Shown: piece after piece, positions 24,642 to 33,074 of the stretch | How the letters are laid out: the number at the start of each line of letters is the position of its first letter | How positions within the stretch are numbered: position 1 is the first letter of the stretch | Source: Pelagibacterium lacus | GTDB lineage: Bacteria > Pseudomonadota > Alphaproteobacteria > Rhizobiales > Devosiaceae | Length of the DNA: 64,000 nucleotides | Reading direction: 5' to 3' | Assembly (NCBI RefSeq): GCF_003345525.1 | Contig: NZ_QQNH01000003.1 | Coordinates: forward strand, 1 to 64,000 | The notes under the pieces: model-generated | What the model saw: the letters and a program-made list of their open reading frames with translations, nothing else | What the model was told of the DNA's origin: nothing | Database searches by the model: none | Position numbers and translations under genes: made by a program

Positions 24642-26273
24642 TCAGGCCTCCGGTTCGGGGCTGTCGCGCAGCGGCGTGGTGTCGTTGGTCGGTACGATCT
24701 GGCGTTCGATCATCCTGTGGACATTGGGATGATCGGGGCCGCGATGCAGGGCCCTGATCTTGTCGAAATTCTCCGCGTCCGCCTTGGTGCGGCGCAGATT
24801 GTGCCGGACATATTCCACCCAGGTCGGCACGTGATAGGATTCGACCCAGATATCGGGCTGTTCGAGATCCCGCAGGATCGACCATTGCCGGGCGCCATCG
24901 CGGATGCGGATGCGGCGGCGCTCGCGCATGAGGGCCAGAAACGCGGGGATATCTTCCTGGGCGATATGATAGTCGACCATGATCTGGATGGGACCGCTGC
25001 TCGGCCTCAGGTCGAGCCTGAGCATGGGTTCGTTGAAGGTGTCGAGCGGGCTGAGGTCGCGCGAATTGAACTGCGGCAGGACGAGGCGCAGCCCGACCAG
25101 CCCGCAACCGATCAGCACCATGGCGGCCAGCGCCAGGGCCCAATCGGGACCCAGGGCGTCGGCACTCAGCCCCCATACCCAGCTTCCTGACGCCATGCCC
25201 CCGAACGTCGCCGTCTGATAAAGCGACAGGGCCCGCCCCACCACCCAGCGCGGCGAGGAGAGCTGGATGGAGACGTTGAACAGGCTCAGCGCCAGCACCC
25301 AGCAGGCCCCGGCGGGCAGCAGCACCAGATGGCTGACGGCGACGTTGCGGCTGAAGCCCAGCCCCACAGTGGCCAATGCAAAGCCCAGGCAGGCGAGGCG
25401 GACGATGGATTCATTGCTGAATTTGGCGCGCAGGCGGTTGTTGAAATAAGCGCCGACAATGGCGCCGATGCCGAAACAGCCCAGCAAGGTGCCATAGACC
25501 ATGGCGCCCCCGCCGACATATTCGGCGGCCACCGATGGCAGCAGCGCCAGGATGGCGATGGCGGAAAACCCGAACAGAAAGCCACGGAACAGCACCGTAA
25601 GCAGGTTGGGCGACATCGACACGTATCGCAGTCCCGCCCACATGGCGCTCCCCATCCGCTCGCGCGGCAGTTGCGGCCGGGCATATTGCGGCTTCCATCG
25701 CGCCAGGGCCGCGATCAGCGGCAGATAGCTGACGGCGTTGATGACGAAGGCGACCGCCGCCCCGGCCAGGGCGACGATCAGGCCGCCCACGGCGGGGCCG
25801 ACGCTGCGCATCATGTTGAAGCCGACGGAATTGAGCGTCACGGCGCCCGGCAGTTCCTCGCGCGGGACCAGATCGCCCATGGAGGCCTGCCAGGAGGGGT
25901 TGAACAGTGCCGTGCCGCAGCCGATCAGGAAGGTGAAAGCCAGAAGCAGCCAGGGGGTGAGCAGGCCGAGCCAGGTCATCACCGCCAGGCCCAGCGACAC
26001 CACCGCCATGGCGGACTGGGCGACCAGCATCACCGTGCGGCGGTCGAAATTGTCGGCCAGGGCGCCCGCGGCGATGGAAAACAACATGATCGGAAGGGTG
26101 GTCGAAGCCTGCACCAGGGCGACCATGTTGTGGCTGTCGGTCAGCGTGGTCATCATCCAGCCGGCGCCCACCGCCTGCACCAGGCCGCCCAGATTGGACG
26201 CCAGCGTCGCCAGCCACAGCAGGCGGAAGGACTCGTGCTGGAAGGGGGACAGCATGGAGGGGCGGTTGGTCAT
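24642..26273 (-). CDS. MFS transporter of the MFS_3/EntS-like class with C-terminal cytoplasmic domain
   Basis: 543 residues. Twelve helices occupy about 1-405, with the DNFDRRTVML loop and the central GSAMWAGLRYVSMSP loop typical of MFS_3 exporters. A C-terminal domain of about 120 residues (from about GPIQIMVDYHIAQED) has the look of a small alpha/beta ferredoxin-like fold; such tails are usual in this class. Probably a drug or secondary-metabolite exporter, substrate unknown. ATG 26273 was chosen over upstream in-frame codons because it places the first conserved helix (FRLLWLATLASNLG) normally. It has 87 bp upstream to the IclR gene on the same strand. Confidence 0.85.
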   Translation of the reverse strand: MTNRPSMLSPFQHESFRLLWLATLASNLGGLVQAVGAGWMMTTLTDSHNMVALVQASTTLPIMLFSIAAGALADNFDRRTVMLVAQSAMAVVSLGLAVMTWLGLLTPWLLLAFTFLIGCGTALFNPSWQASMGDLVPREELPGAVTLNSVGFNMMRSVGPAVGGLIVALAGAAVAFVINAVSYLPLIAALARWKPQYARPQLPRERMGSAMWAGLRYVSMSPNLLTVLFRGFLFGFSAIAILALLPSVAAEYVGGGAMVYGTLLGCFGIGAIVGAYFNNRLRAKFSNESIVRLACLGFALATVGLGFSRNVAVSHLVLLPAGACWVLALSLFNVSIQLSSPRWVVGRALSLYQTATFGGMASGSWVWGLSADALGPDWALALAAMVLIGCGLVGLRLVLPQFNSRDLSPLDTFNEPMLRLDLRPSSGPIQIMVDYHIAQEDIPAFLALMRERRRIRIRDGARQWSILRDLEQPDIWVESYHVPTWVEYVRHNLRRTKADAENFDKIRALHRGPDHPNVHRMIERQIVPTNDTTPLRDSPEPEA

Positions 26274-26360
26274 GGCAGGTCTATGGCCGCAAGCAGAAAA
26301 CACTCCGGCCAATCTGCGCCATTTGGCTCAAGACCGCCATCCATCGATTGCCGATTGTCC

Positions 26361-27182
26361 TCAGAGGCGGATCGTTCCCGAAATCGCCTGGGAGATGGTG
26401 GCCGCGGTTCTGAGGAGGGCGGGGAGGGCCTTGAAAAGCTCGTCCTTGTCGCGCGTGGCGATGCTGATCGCCGCGACGGCGTCGCCGTTCGAGAGGATCG
26501 GCGCGCCGAGGCAATAATTGTTCTCGATGTGCTCGGCGTCGTCGAAGGCATAGCCATTCTTGCGGATATCGGTGAGCTGCTCCTTGAGGGTCGCCGGATC
26601 GGTGATCGTGTTCTCGGTGAATTTGCGCAGCGGCAGGGCGAGGATGCCGTCGACCGCTTCACCGGGCATATAGGCCATCAGCGACTTGCCGAGCGAGCTG
26701 CAATGCATGGGCGTTTGCCGGCCGAACCAGGTGTAGATGGTGGGGAATTCCGGCTTCTCGAACCCGCCGAGATACATCACCTCCCCATCGCTATGGATGC
26801 CCAGATGCCCGCGCAGGCCGGTCTGCAGCGTCAGGGGATAGAGGTGCGACAGGGCGACTGAGCGCAACTGGTTCTGGTTGAGATAGCTGGCCGCGAGGGG
26901 CAGGGTCTGCGGCCCGATCGCGAAGCGCGACGAGCCCGGGGCGGATTGCTCCACATAGCCGGCCTCGAGCAGCATCTGGACCGTCCGGTGCACCGTGCTG
27001 CGGTTGAGGCCGGTCAGCCGGGCGATGGAGGCGACGGCCAGCGGCTCCTCGCTGCGCGAGAGCACTTCGAGAATGTGAAAGGTCTTTCCGAGCACCTTTA
27101 CCCTGGCGCCGGTCGGCTTGTCGGCCGGCCGACCGGTCGCCGGCAAAGCGTCTGGGAGAATCTTGCTCAAGGTCACGTCCAC
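26361..27182 (-). CDS. IclR-family transcriptional regulator
   Basis: 273 residues: a winged helix at about 28-90 (FHILEVLSRSEEPLAVASIARLTGLNRSTVHRTVQMLLEAGYV) and a C-terminal GAF-like effector domain with the QTPMHCSSLGKSLMAYMP motif (156-173) and the GAPILSNGDAVAAISIA segment. It starts at GTG 27182 with GGGAGGC six bases upstream. It lies directly downstream of the BKACE gene on the same strand, so it probably regulates that degradative enzyme. IclR proteins often act on aromatic or beta-keto acid catabolism genes. The 175-bp gap to BKACE (27183-27357) shows no clear feature. Confidence 0.9.
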   Translation of the reverse strand: MDVTLSKILPDALPATGRPADKPTGARVKVLGKTFHILEVLSRSEEPLAVASIARLTGLNRSTVHRTVQMLLEAGYVEQSAPGSSRFAIGPQTLPLAASYLNQNQLRSVALSHLYPLTLQTGLRGHLGIHSDGEVMYLGGFEKPEFPTIYTWFGRQTPMHCSSLGKSLMAYMPGEAVDGILALPLRKFTENTITDPATLKEQLTDIRKNGYAFDDAEHIENNYCLGAPILSNGDAVAAISIATRDKDELFKALPALLRTAATISQAISGTIRL

Positions 27183-27357
27183 TTCTGCCTCCCGAGCGGG
27201 AACTGTCCGGGCCGATCCGGACGGGGAGTAAGAGATGCGTCAAACTAGTGATTTTGCGCCGCCATGTCCACGAAGCGGGCATGGTCTCTGATGCCCTATG
27301 GCAGGATCGCAAGGGCCGGGCGCGGATATGCGCCCGACCCCGTGTATAGAGATGCTG

Positions 27358-28245
27358 CTATTGGCCGCGTGCCGGAAGGCCGATGATCTCCCGGGCTTCG
27401 GCCGGGCTGGCGATCTCGCGGCCCATGTCGCGGCCGATCCGGGCGATCTTTTCGACCAGTTCGGCATTGGTGCGCGCATATTCGCCCGAGGTGAGGAAGG
27501 GATTGTCCTCCATGCCGACCCGGACGTGGCCGCCCTGCGAGATCACCGCGCTCAGCACGCGCCAGTGCTCCTCGGGGTCCATGACGCTGGCGTTCCAGTT
27601 CGAGCCCTTCGGGAGATGGCTGCGCATATAGACCACGGCGTCGGCCGTCGGCGGGGTCCAGGCGCCGCCCTTCCAGCCGAAAAAGCAGGTGATCCAGGCC
27701 GGCGCGGCGAGGATGCCCTTGTCGATCATGCGCTGGGCGTTCCAGAAACCGCCGGTGTGGAAGGCCTCGACCTCGATCTTGACGCCCAGTTCGGCGCAGA
27801 GCAGGCAGTATTCCTCCAGTTCGGCGCGGGTATGGGTGCCGTAGATTTCCTTGGGAATCCTGTTGGGATCGTAGTCGAAGCATTCGTCATGGGCGACGAA
27901 GGCGACCGAGAGCATGTCGGGCGTATAGGTGCGGATCAGCTCCTTGCGCTGTGGAAAGCGGCCGCTGGCGATGCCGTACTGCATGATTGTGTCGCGATCG
28001 GCCGAGATCATGCCCGCCATTTCACCCCAGCCCGGAATGTCCAGGGTCGACAGGCGTGTGCCGTCCGGCTGGATCGCATCGTCCAGGCGCCGCGGGCCAT
28101 GGATATGACTGATCGCCGCGCCGGCGTCGATGCCGCGATGATATTCCTCAACGACGGCCTTCATGCCTTTGGGGGTGGGGTTGTGAGGGTTTCCCGGAAA
28201 TGCCGAATCCGAGTCGCAGGTGACGGTGATGATCAGTTTATCCAC
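27358..28245 (-). CDS. beta-keto acid cleavage enzyme (BKACE, DUF849)
   Basis: 295 residues, TIM-barrel enzymes of the Kce family that use zinc and acetyl-CoA to cleave beta-keto acids. Visible marks are the N-terminal strand KLIITVTCDSD, the metal-binding SHIHGPR (His-x-His), the substrate-site EVEAFHTGGFW and the late strand HVRVGMEDNPFL. I chose GTG 28245, which gives the family-like N-terminus MDKLIITVTCD. An open TTG at 28299 would read through the left copy of the 114-bp direct repeat and its terminator-like hairpin, which is unlikely. No good Shine-Dalgarno precedes GTG 28245. The gene may have lost or changed its promoter when the element at 28255-30808 inserted. Confidence 0.82.
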   Translation of the reverse strand: MDKLIITVTCDSDSAFPGNPHNPTPKGMKAVVEEYHRGIDAGAAISHIHGPRRLDDAIQPDGTRLSTLDIPGWGEMAGMISADRDTIMQYGIASGRFPQRKELIRTYTPDMLSVAFVAHDECFDYDPNRIPKEIYGTHTRAELEEYCLLCAELGVKIEVEAFHTGGFWNAQRMIDKGILAAPAWITCFFGWKGGAWTPPTADAVVYMRSHLPKGSNWNASVMDPEEHWRVLSAVISQGGHVRVGMEDNPFLTSGEYARTNAELVEKIARIGRDMGREIASPAEAREIIGLPARGQ

Positions 28246-28254
28246 GCTTGCAGC

Positions 28255-28368
28255 CAAAACAGCCCAATTCCGGACAAGAGAGAATGAAGCGACACGCAAA
28301 ACCCGCCGTTCCGCGGGGGGTTCGGCAGAAAAAGCGAAGCAATAACAATGGCTTAGACTTGGTGGCGG
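28255..28368. repeat. left 114-bp direct repeat, attL-like copy of the tRNA-Ser 3' flank
   Basis: Aligned without gaps to 30695-30808, 92 of 114 positions agree. The last 18 bases (GCTTAGACTTGGTGGCGG) are identical and include the final six bases of tRNA-Ser. It contains a terminator-like stem (28302-28306 with 28313-28317) whose bases differ from the right copy while the pairing is kept. Confidence 0.8.
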
Positions 28369-28558
28369 TGCATGAAGTCATATGCGAACTGATCTCAGCG
28401 CCATTTCCCTGCTCAGTAGGCTGTAAACAGCGAAAATGAGCAAAATTTAGCTTCCTCGCCGTATCCCCCGCCATAGAGTGCGTGGAATTTCAAAGAGATG
28501 TCCCTAAATTTCCCTACTCGAGGTAACAGGGAAATAATCTACAATTGCAAGGAAGTAA
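28369..28558. other. AT-richer non-coding part of the decayed element with two palindrome-like repeats
   Basis: Base composition is visibly lower in GC than in flanking genes. Two related imperfect inverted repeats start ATTTCCCT and end in A-rich GGGAAAT/GCGAAAAT arms, at about 28403-28437 and 28507-28535, roughly 100 bp apart. No gene is seen; they may be protein-binding or regulatory sites of the element. Confidence 0.45.
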
Positions 28559-28561
28559 TGC

Positions 28562-28834
28562 CGCTCAGCAGGGATCGATAATGCGCGCCACCACTCACGT
28601 AAGCAGGTCAAAGCGATCGCGGCAAGCATCAAGGAGTTCGGTTTCACCAACCCGATCCTTATCGATGAGGCCGGCGAGATCATCGCCGGCCACGGCAGGT
28701 TTGAGGCGGCTCAGCATTTGGAATTGGTTACGGTCCCCGTCATTCGTCTCCTGGGTCTGGCTGAGGTGCAAAAGCGGGCGCTGAGGCTGGCTGACAACAA
28801 GCTGGCGCTGGACTCTGTCTGGGACGTTGAGCTT
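28562..28834 (+). pseudogene. fragment of a ParB-domain protein (phage/element DNA methylase N-terminus)
   Basis: The frame reads DNARHHSRKQVKAIAASIKE, then FGFTNPILIDEAGEIIAGHG and RFEAAQHL, and ends near ADNKLALDSVWDVEL. This is the ParB-like nuclease domain that starts many element-borne site-specific DNA methyltransferases (HSRKQ and IIAGHGR are diagnostic). There is no in-frame start, since a stop lies at 28556-28558. Homology stops at about 28834, where the DUF2924 scar begins 12 bp on in another frame. The catalytic methylase domain is absent. A broken remnant. Confidence 0.75.
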
Positions 28835-28845
28835 TCTGGAATGAC

Positions 28846-28947
28846 CGGGAGTGGTCATCGCTCAGCGCCGTGGCCCGCGCCATCACCGGCACCCATTGGT
28901 CGGGTCCTGCCTTCTTCGGCTTGCGCAAGAAGGTGGAAGCGGCATGA
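28846..28947 (+). pseudogene. 3' remnant of a DUF2924 gene
   Basis: The frame encodes REWSSLSAVARAITGTHWSG, then PAFFGLRKKVEAA and a stop. This is the C-terminal end of DUF2924 proteins, which are normally encoded just upstream of this type of serine recombinase. Only about 33 codons remain. Its TGA overlaps the recombinase ATG (ATGA), the native spacing for this gene pair, so the deletion took the 5' part of DUF2924. Confidence 0.72.
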
Positions 28948-30638
28948 AGCGGATCCGCTGTGCCATCTATACCCGCAAGTCGAGCGAAGAGGGGCTCGAA
29001 CAGGATTTTAACTCCCTCGATGCCCAGCATGCCGCCTGCGCCGCCTATGTCGCGAGCCAAACCAGCGAGGGCTGGACTCTGATCGACAAACGCTATGACG
29101 ATGGCGGCATCTCGGGGGGAACCCTCGAACGGCCGGGGTTGCAAAGATTACTCGCCGACATCGCGGCGGGCGGGATCGATATTGTCGTGGTCTATAAGGT
29201 TGATCGCCTGACACGATCCCTGCTCGATTTTGCAAAGCTCGTCGAAGCCTTCGATAAAGCCGGCACGAGCTTCGTGTCGATTACCCAGTCCTTCAACACC
29301 ACGACCAGCATGGGGCGATTGACGCTCAACATGCTGTTGTCCTTTGCCCAGTTCGAGCGTGAGGTGACCGCCGAGCGCATCCGCGACAAGCTGGCTGCCT
29401 CGAATGCCCGTGGCATGTGGATGGGTGGGACACCGCCACTCGGCTATCGGCCCGATGGTAGAACCCTGGCCATTGTCGATGTGCACGCCGATCTGGTCCG
29501 GCAGATTTTTGCGCTCTATCTGCACCTGGGCAATGTCCGCCTGCTGCAGAATGAGCTTTTGGATAAAGGCATTATCAAGCCGGTGCGCATCAGCAAGGCC
29601 GGACGCTCGTTCGGGGGCACGGCCTTCACCAGAGGCGAGCTCTACGCCATGCTCTCCAACCCCATCTATATCGGCCGCATCCGGCACAAGGACAAAATCC
29701 ATAACGGGTTGCACACGCCGATCATCGATCAGGATCTCTGGAATGCGGTGCAGGCCAAACTGGCCGACAACCGCACTGGCAAATCCCATATCCGGGCGGC
29801 AGCCCATCCCAACCTTCTGGCCGGAAAACTCTTCGATGATGCCGGAGAGAAGATGGTGGCGTCCCACGCCAACAAGGGCGCCAGGCGCTATCGCTACTAT
29901 GTCAGCCGCGCCCTCCAGCATGGTGGCGATGCTGCAAACAATAGCGGCATCCGCATTCCGGCACCCGAAATCGAATCCCTGGTCTGTACAAGATTGGCCG
30001 AGCTATTCGATGATCCCTTCAACCTTGTTGAGGGCATGGCAGTACCGGATATGGCGCCCGATACCATCGCCAAAGCCGTTGCCGAGGCCAAAATCCTGGC
30101 TGGAATGCTACGTAGCTCAGACCCACAACCACTTGTCCAACTGACCGAAGAGATCGTCGAGCGCATCGATATCGGCCCCGGGGCCATCACCTTGTCGCTC
30201 GACAGCCAGAAGATCGCCGGGCTTTTAGGCTTCGATTCAGGAATCACGTCGCCTTCATCGCCGCTCGAACTCACTGTGCCAGTCCGGCTGAAACGCTCCG
30301 GGCTCGCGATGCGTCTTATCCTTCCTGGCGGTGAGCATGCAGCCTCTCGGGTTGATGACAAACTCATCAAAGCCATCGCCAGAGCCCATGGATGGTGGGC
30401 AGAGTTGATGGACAACCCTCAGCTGGGTATCGCAGATCTTGCTGCCAGGCATGGCATCACCCAATCCTGGGCAACCCGCATGCTGCGGCTCGCCTTTCTC
30501 GATCCGGCTATCGTCGAATTGATCCTCGACGGCAAAGCGCCCGCTCACTTGACGCTCGGGGCGCTCAAAGACGCCGAGGCCGTACCGACGCTGTGGTCCA
30601 CTCTGCGGACCCAGCACCGCATCTCCATCGCCCGCTGA
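28944..30638 (+). CDS. large serine recombinase (site-specific)
   Basis: 564 residues. The resolvase/invertase catalytic domain spans about 1-150, with nucleophile Ser13 in YTRKSS and arginine-containing motifs VYKVDRLTRSLLDF and SFAQFEREVTAERIRDK. A recombinase domain (about 165-275, GGTPPLGYRPDGR onward) and a C-terminal region follow, with an HTH-like PQLGIADLAARHGITQSWATRMLRLA segment near 485-510. It is full length and undisrupted, unlike its neighbours. The zinc-ribbon cysteines seen in many large serine recombinases are not present, as is usual for this subgroup. ATG 28944 overlaps the DUF2924 stop. It is probably the mobility gene of the decayed tRNA-linked element. Confidence 0.92.
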   Translation: MKRIRCAIYTRKSSEEGLEQDFNSLDAQHAACAAYVASQTSEGWTLIDKRYDDGGISGGTLERPGLQRLLADIAAGGIDIVVVYKVDRLTRSLLDFAKLVEAFDKAGTSFVSITQSFNTTTSMGRLTLNMLLSFAQFEREVTAERIRDKLAASNARGMWMGGTPPLGYRPDGRTLAIVDVHADLVRQIFALYLHLGNVRLLQNELLDKGIIKPVRISKAGRSFGGTAFTRGELYAMLSNPIYIGRIRHKDKIHNGLHTPIIDQDLWNAVQAKLADNRTGKSHIRAAAHPNLLAGKLFDDAGEKMVASHANKGARRYRYYVSRALQHGGDAANNSGIRIPAPEIESLVCTRLAELFDDPFNLVEGMAVPDMAPDTIAKAVAEAKILAGMLRSSDPQPLVQLTEEIVERIDIGPGAITLSLDSQKIAGLLGFDSGITSPSSPLELTVPVRLKRSGLAMRLILPGGEHAASRVDDKLIKAIARAHGWWAELMDNPQLGIADLAARHGITQSWATRMLRLAFLDPAIVELILDGKAPAHLTLGALKDAEAVPTLWSTLRTQHRISIAR

Positions 30639-30694
30639 CACCGCAAATTCCGGACCGGCACATCAGCCGACGAGAAACCGGCCGAATTCTCTCG

Positions 30695-30808
30695 CAAAAC
30701 AGCGCTATTCCGGACCAGAGAGAACGCAGAGGCAGGAAAAACCCCGCATTCTGCGGGGCTTTCGATGCAAAAAGCAAAGCAATAACAAAAGCTTAGACTT
30801 GGTGGCGG
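30695..30808. repeat. right 114-bp direct repeat, abutting tRNA-Ser
   Basis: Partner of 28255-28368: same length, 81% identical, no gaps. Its right end covers the CCA end and three further bases of the tRNA gene. Equivalent positions are 2440 bp apart, which defines the element remnant. Confidence 0.8.
30737..30758 (-). terminator. terminator of tRNA-Ser (minus strand)
   Basis: Stem CCCCGCA (30742-30748) with TGCGGGG (30752-30758) and loop TTC. On the minus strand it is followed by five T. It lies 45 bp past the tRNA 3' end and can also stop transcription coming from the recombinase gene. Confidence 0.75.
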
Positions 30809-30892
30809 AGAGAGAGGGATTCGAACCCTCGAGACGGTTACCCGCCTACACGCGTTCCAGGCGTGCGCCTTCGACCACTCGGCCATCTCTCC
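30803..30892 (-). tRNA. tRNA-Ser(GGA)
   Basis: 90 bases including an encoded CCA end. The acceptor stem GGAGAGA pairs with TCTCTCC, discriminator G. The anticodon stem CACGC/GCGTG encloses loop CTGGAAC, giving anticodon GGA. There is a long variable arm of class II tRNAs and a T-loop GGTTCGAATCC. It reads UCC and UCU serine codons. Its 3' end is the likely attachment site of the element to its left. Confidence 0.95.
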
Positions 30893-31101
30893 GATCGCAT
30901 GCCCGATTATCCGGGATTGGATGCCGTGCCAAGGGGGGATGGCGTTTTTTCGCGCTTTTGATGCATCTTTTGCCCGGGAGCCCGCGTTCGCCCCGAAAAG
31001 AGGCGCCGCGTTAATCTCGTGCGCGGAATCCGGTTGCTGGGGAGCGGGGGCGGCGTGGTAGGGTGGGCGCGGCCGTTTTCCCGGCGCGAATGGATGTTGT
31101 C

Positions 31102-31425
31102 ATGCGTAGCTTGCTCAAACTGATCTCCGCCCTGTGTTTCGCCTTCGCCCTCATCCTGCTCATCGCAGATGGCACCGCCATGCTGGCCGAGGACGGGTTC
31201 GTGGCGACGCCCCTTGCCGCCACCATCGGCTCCATATTGCCCGGGACGCTCGAAGCCCTGCAGCTCAGCGTGCAGCAATACACCCACCCGCTGCTCTGGG
31301 ATCCGGGGCTGACGGTGGTGCTCTCCTGGCCGGGCTGGGCGGTGCTCGGCGCCGTGGGCCTGCTGCTGGCTTTGATCGGGCGCAGCCGCCCCGCCGTCAA
31401 TACGCTCAACATCGAGGATTATTGA
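31102..31425 (+). CDS. small two-helix membrane protein, function unknown
   Basis: 107 residues. Hydrophobic segments lie at about 3-22 (SLLKLISALCFAFALILLIA) and about 78-95 (WAVLGAVGLLLALIG), with a short periplasmic-looking loop between them and a polar tail ending NTLNIEDY. ATG 31102 was chosen (GGA seven bases upstream); ATG 31090 is an alternative. It resembles short conserved proteins of unknown function in related alphaproteobacteria. No operon partner is obvious; the next gene starts 83 bp later on the same strand. Confidence 0.65.
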   Translation: MRSLLKLISALCFAFALILLIADGTAMLAEDGFVATPLAATIGSILPGTLEALQLSVQQYTHPLLWDPGLTVVLSWPGWAVLGAVGLLLALIGRSRPAVNTLNIEDY

Positions 31426-31508
31426 GCCGGAACCGGGCGGGATTGTCAAAGCCGCGGCAAGAGGGCTAGACTTGCGGCGGTAGAGATCGTTTTTCGAGGG
31501 GAATGACG

Positions 31509-32096
31509 ATGGTTCGACCGATCCTTCTGGTGTTTTCCCTGCTTTTGGGGGCCGTGCTCGCCTCTTGCGCGACCTTGTCGGAAGAACAATGCCAGGCCGG
31601 CGACTGGCGCGCCATCGGCTTTAACGATGGCAGCCGGGGCCGGCCGGCCGACTATATCGCCAATCATGCCGATGCCTGTTCCGAATATGGCATCGCGGTG
31701 GATCAGGCGCTCTATGCCGATGGCCGGCAGGACGGACTGCGCCAATATTGCCGGCTGGCCAATGCCGAGGCCGAGGGGCTGTCGGGGGACCGCTATTACG
31801 GCGTCTGCCCGGGGGAGTTGGGCGTCTCCTTTGCACGGGTGCATCGCGCCGCCGACGCGATCCACGAGGCGACGGCCCGGATCAACTCTATCGACAGCCG
31901 CATCACCAGCCTGATCGGCCGGATCGGCCAGCCCGACCAGACGCCGGAACAGATCGAAGCGCTGCGGCAGCAATTGCGCTCGCTGCAGGCCGATCGCCGG
32001 TCGCAGCAATCGCGCGTGTGGAGCCTCGAGCAGCAGCTCGCGCAGATCCGCCGGGTCGAGCAGGCCCGCCTGGCCAGCCTGGGCATTTCGGCTTGA
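31509..32096 (+). CDS. DUF2799 lipoprotein
   Basis: 195 residues with a lipoprotein signal (LLGAVLASC, lipidated Cys20) and a DUF2799 domain marked by C-x-x-GDWRAIGFNDGSRGR (about 28-43) and a later CRLANAEAEG/YYGVCP pair. Its C-terminal third (about 120-190) is a predicted coiled coil rich in Gln and Arg. It is an outer-membrane or periplasmic lipoprotein of unknown role. GAGGGG seven bases before ATG 31509 fixes the start over ATG 31503. A terminator follows. Confidence 0.82.
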   Translation: MVRPILLVFSLLLGAVLASCATLSEEQCQAGDWRAIGFNDGSRGRPADYIANHADACSEYGIAVDQALYADGRQDGLRQYCRLANAEAEGLSGDRYYGVCPGELGVSFARVHRAADAIHEATARINSIDSRITSLIGRIGQPDQTPEQIEALRQQLRSLQADRRSQQSRVWSLEQQLAQIRRVEQARLASLGISA

Positions 32097-32111
32097 TGGC
32101 CCGACCCCGAT

Positions 32112-32139
32112 AAAAAAGGCCCCGCGAAGGGGGCCTTTT
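32112..32139. terminator. bidirectional terminator
   Basis: AAAAAAGGCCCC...GGGGCCTTTT hairpin between the convergent DUF2799 and peroxiredoxin genes; A-run and T-run on the two sides let it work in both directions. Confidence 0.85.
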
Positions 32140-32161
32140 CCGTGTGGATTTGCCGCTGGCG

Positions 32162-32794
32162 TCAGGCCTGGGGTTGCTTCACCAGACGCAGATAGGGACG
32201 GACCTCGTTCCACCCTTCGGGGAATTTTTCCTTGGCCTGCTCGTTACTTACGGCAGGGACGATAATCACGTCCTCGCCATTCTTCCAGTTGACGGGAGTG
32301 GCGACCTGGTGCTTGGCGGTCAGCTGCAGGCTGTCGATCACCCGCAGGATCTCGTCGAAATTCCGGCCGGTGGAGGCGGGATATTCGAGCTTGAGCTTGA
32401 CCTTCTTGTCCGGGCCGATGACGAAAACCGAGCGCACGGTGAGGGTGTCGTCGGCATTGGGATGGATCATGTCATAGAGCCGCGCCACCGAGCCGTCATC
32501 GGCGATCAGCGGGAAATTGAGCGCCGAGCCCTGGGTTTCCGCGATGTCCCTGGCCCAGCCGGCATGCTCTTCGATCTTGTCGACGGAAAGCCCGAGAACC
32601 TTGACGCCGCGCTTGTCGAATTCGGGCTTGAGCTTGGCGGTGTAGCCCAGTTCGGTGGTGCAGACGGGGGTGTAGTTCTTGGGGTGCGAGAACAGGACGG
32701 CCCAGTGCCCGTCGATATAGTCGTGGAACCGGATCTCGCCCTCGGTGGTCTGGGCGGTGAAGTCCGGAGCGAGGTCTCCGAGCAGAATGGACAT
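32162..32794 (-). CDS. 1-Cys peroxiredoxin (Prx6 type)
   Basis: 210 residues. The peroxidatic site is PVCTTE with Cys45 near the N-terminus, preceded by FSHPKNYTPVC. No second, resolving cysteine is present. The C-terminal extension (about 150-210) is typical of the Prx6 class. It reduces hydrogen and organic peroxides in the cytoplasm using an external thiol. It stands alone on the minus strand, ending at a bidirectional terminator. No OxyR-like site could be recognised upstream. Confidence 0.93.
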   Translation of the reverse strand: MSILLGDLAPDFTAQTTEGEIRFHDYIDGHWAVLFSHPKNYTPVCTTELGYTAKLKPEFDKRGVKVLGLSVDKIEEHAGWARDIAETQGSALNFPLIADDGSVARLYDMIHPNADDTLTVRSVFVIGPDKKVKLKLEYPASTGRNFDEILRVIDSLQLTAKHQVATPVNWKNGEDVIIVPAVSNEQAKEKFPEGWNEVRPYLRLVKQPQA

Positions 32795-33074
32795 TGGCTT
32801 TCTCCTTGTTTTTGCGCGCCAAATTCAGCGGCGGAATGCTCTGGCCGACACTATGGGCCCGATCGCGTTGCGATGAAGCGGGGGTTGGGGAAAAGTTTTC
32901 GCCCATCGGCGCCGACTGGCGCGATACCATTCGCCTGCGGTCCCATGCAAGAGCATGAGGCCCGAATGTTGCTGTGTAAATGGCGGTTCCCACGCATGAT
33001 ATGCTTGCAAGATTGGCCCATAATTCGCAATGTTCGGTGATATGGTGAAACGGACTTCTGTCAGCGAGGGTGAC

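Noticed and set aside
28251-28299. N-terminal extension of the BKACE enzyme to TTG 28299
   Set aside because: It would be encoded by the tRNA-flank repeat and its terminator stem; the family-like N-terminus begins at GTG 28245.
30545-30886. Open frame across tRNA-Ser and its terminator on the minus strand
   Set aside because: It overlaps a structurally convincing tRNA gene and the direct repeat; it has no protein features.
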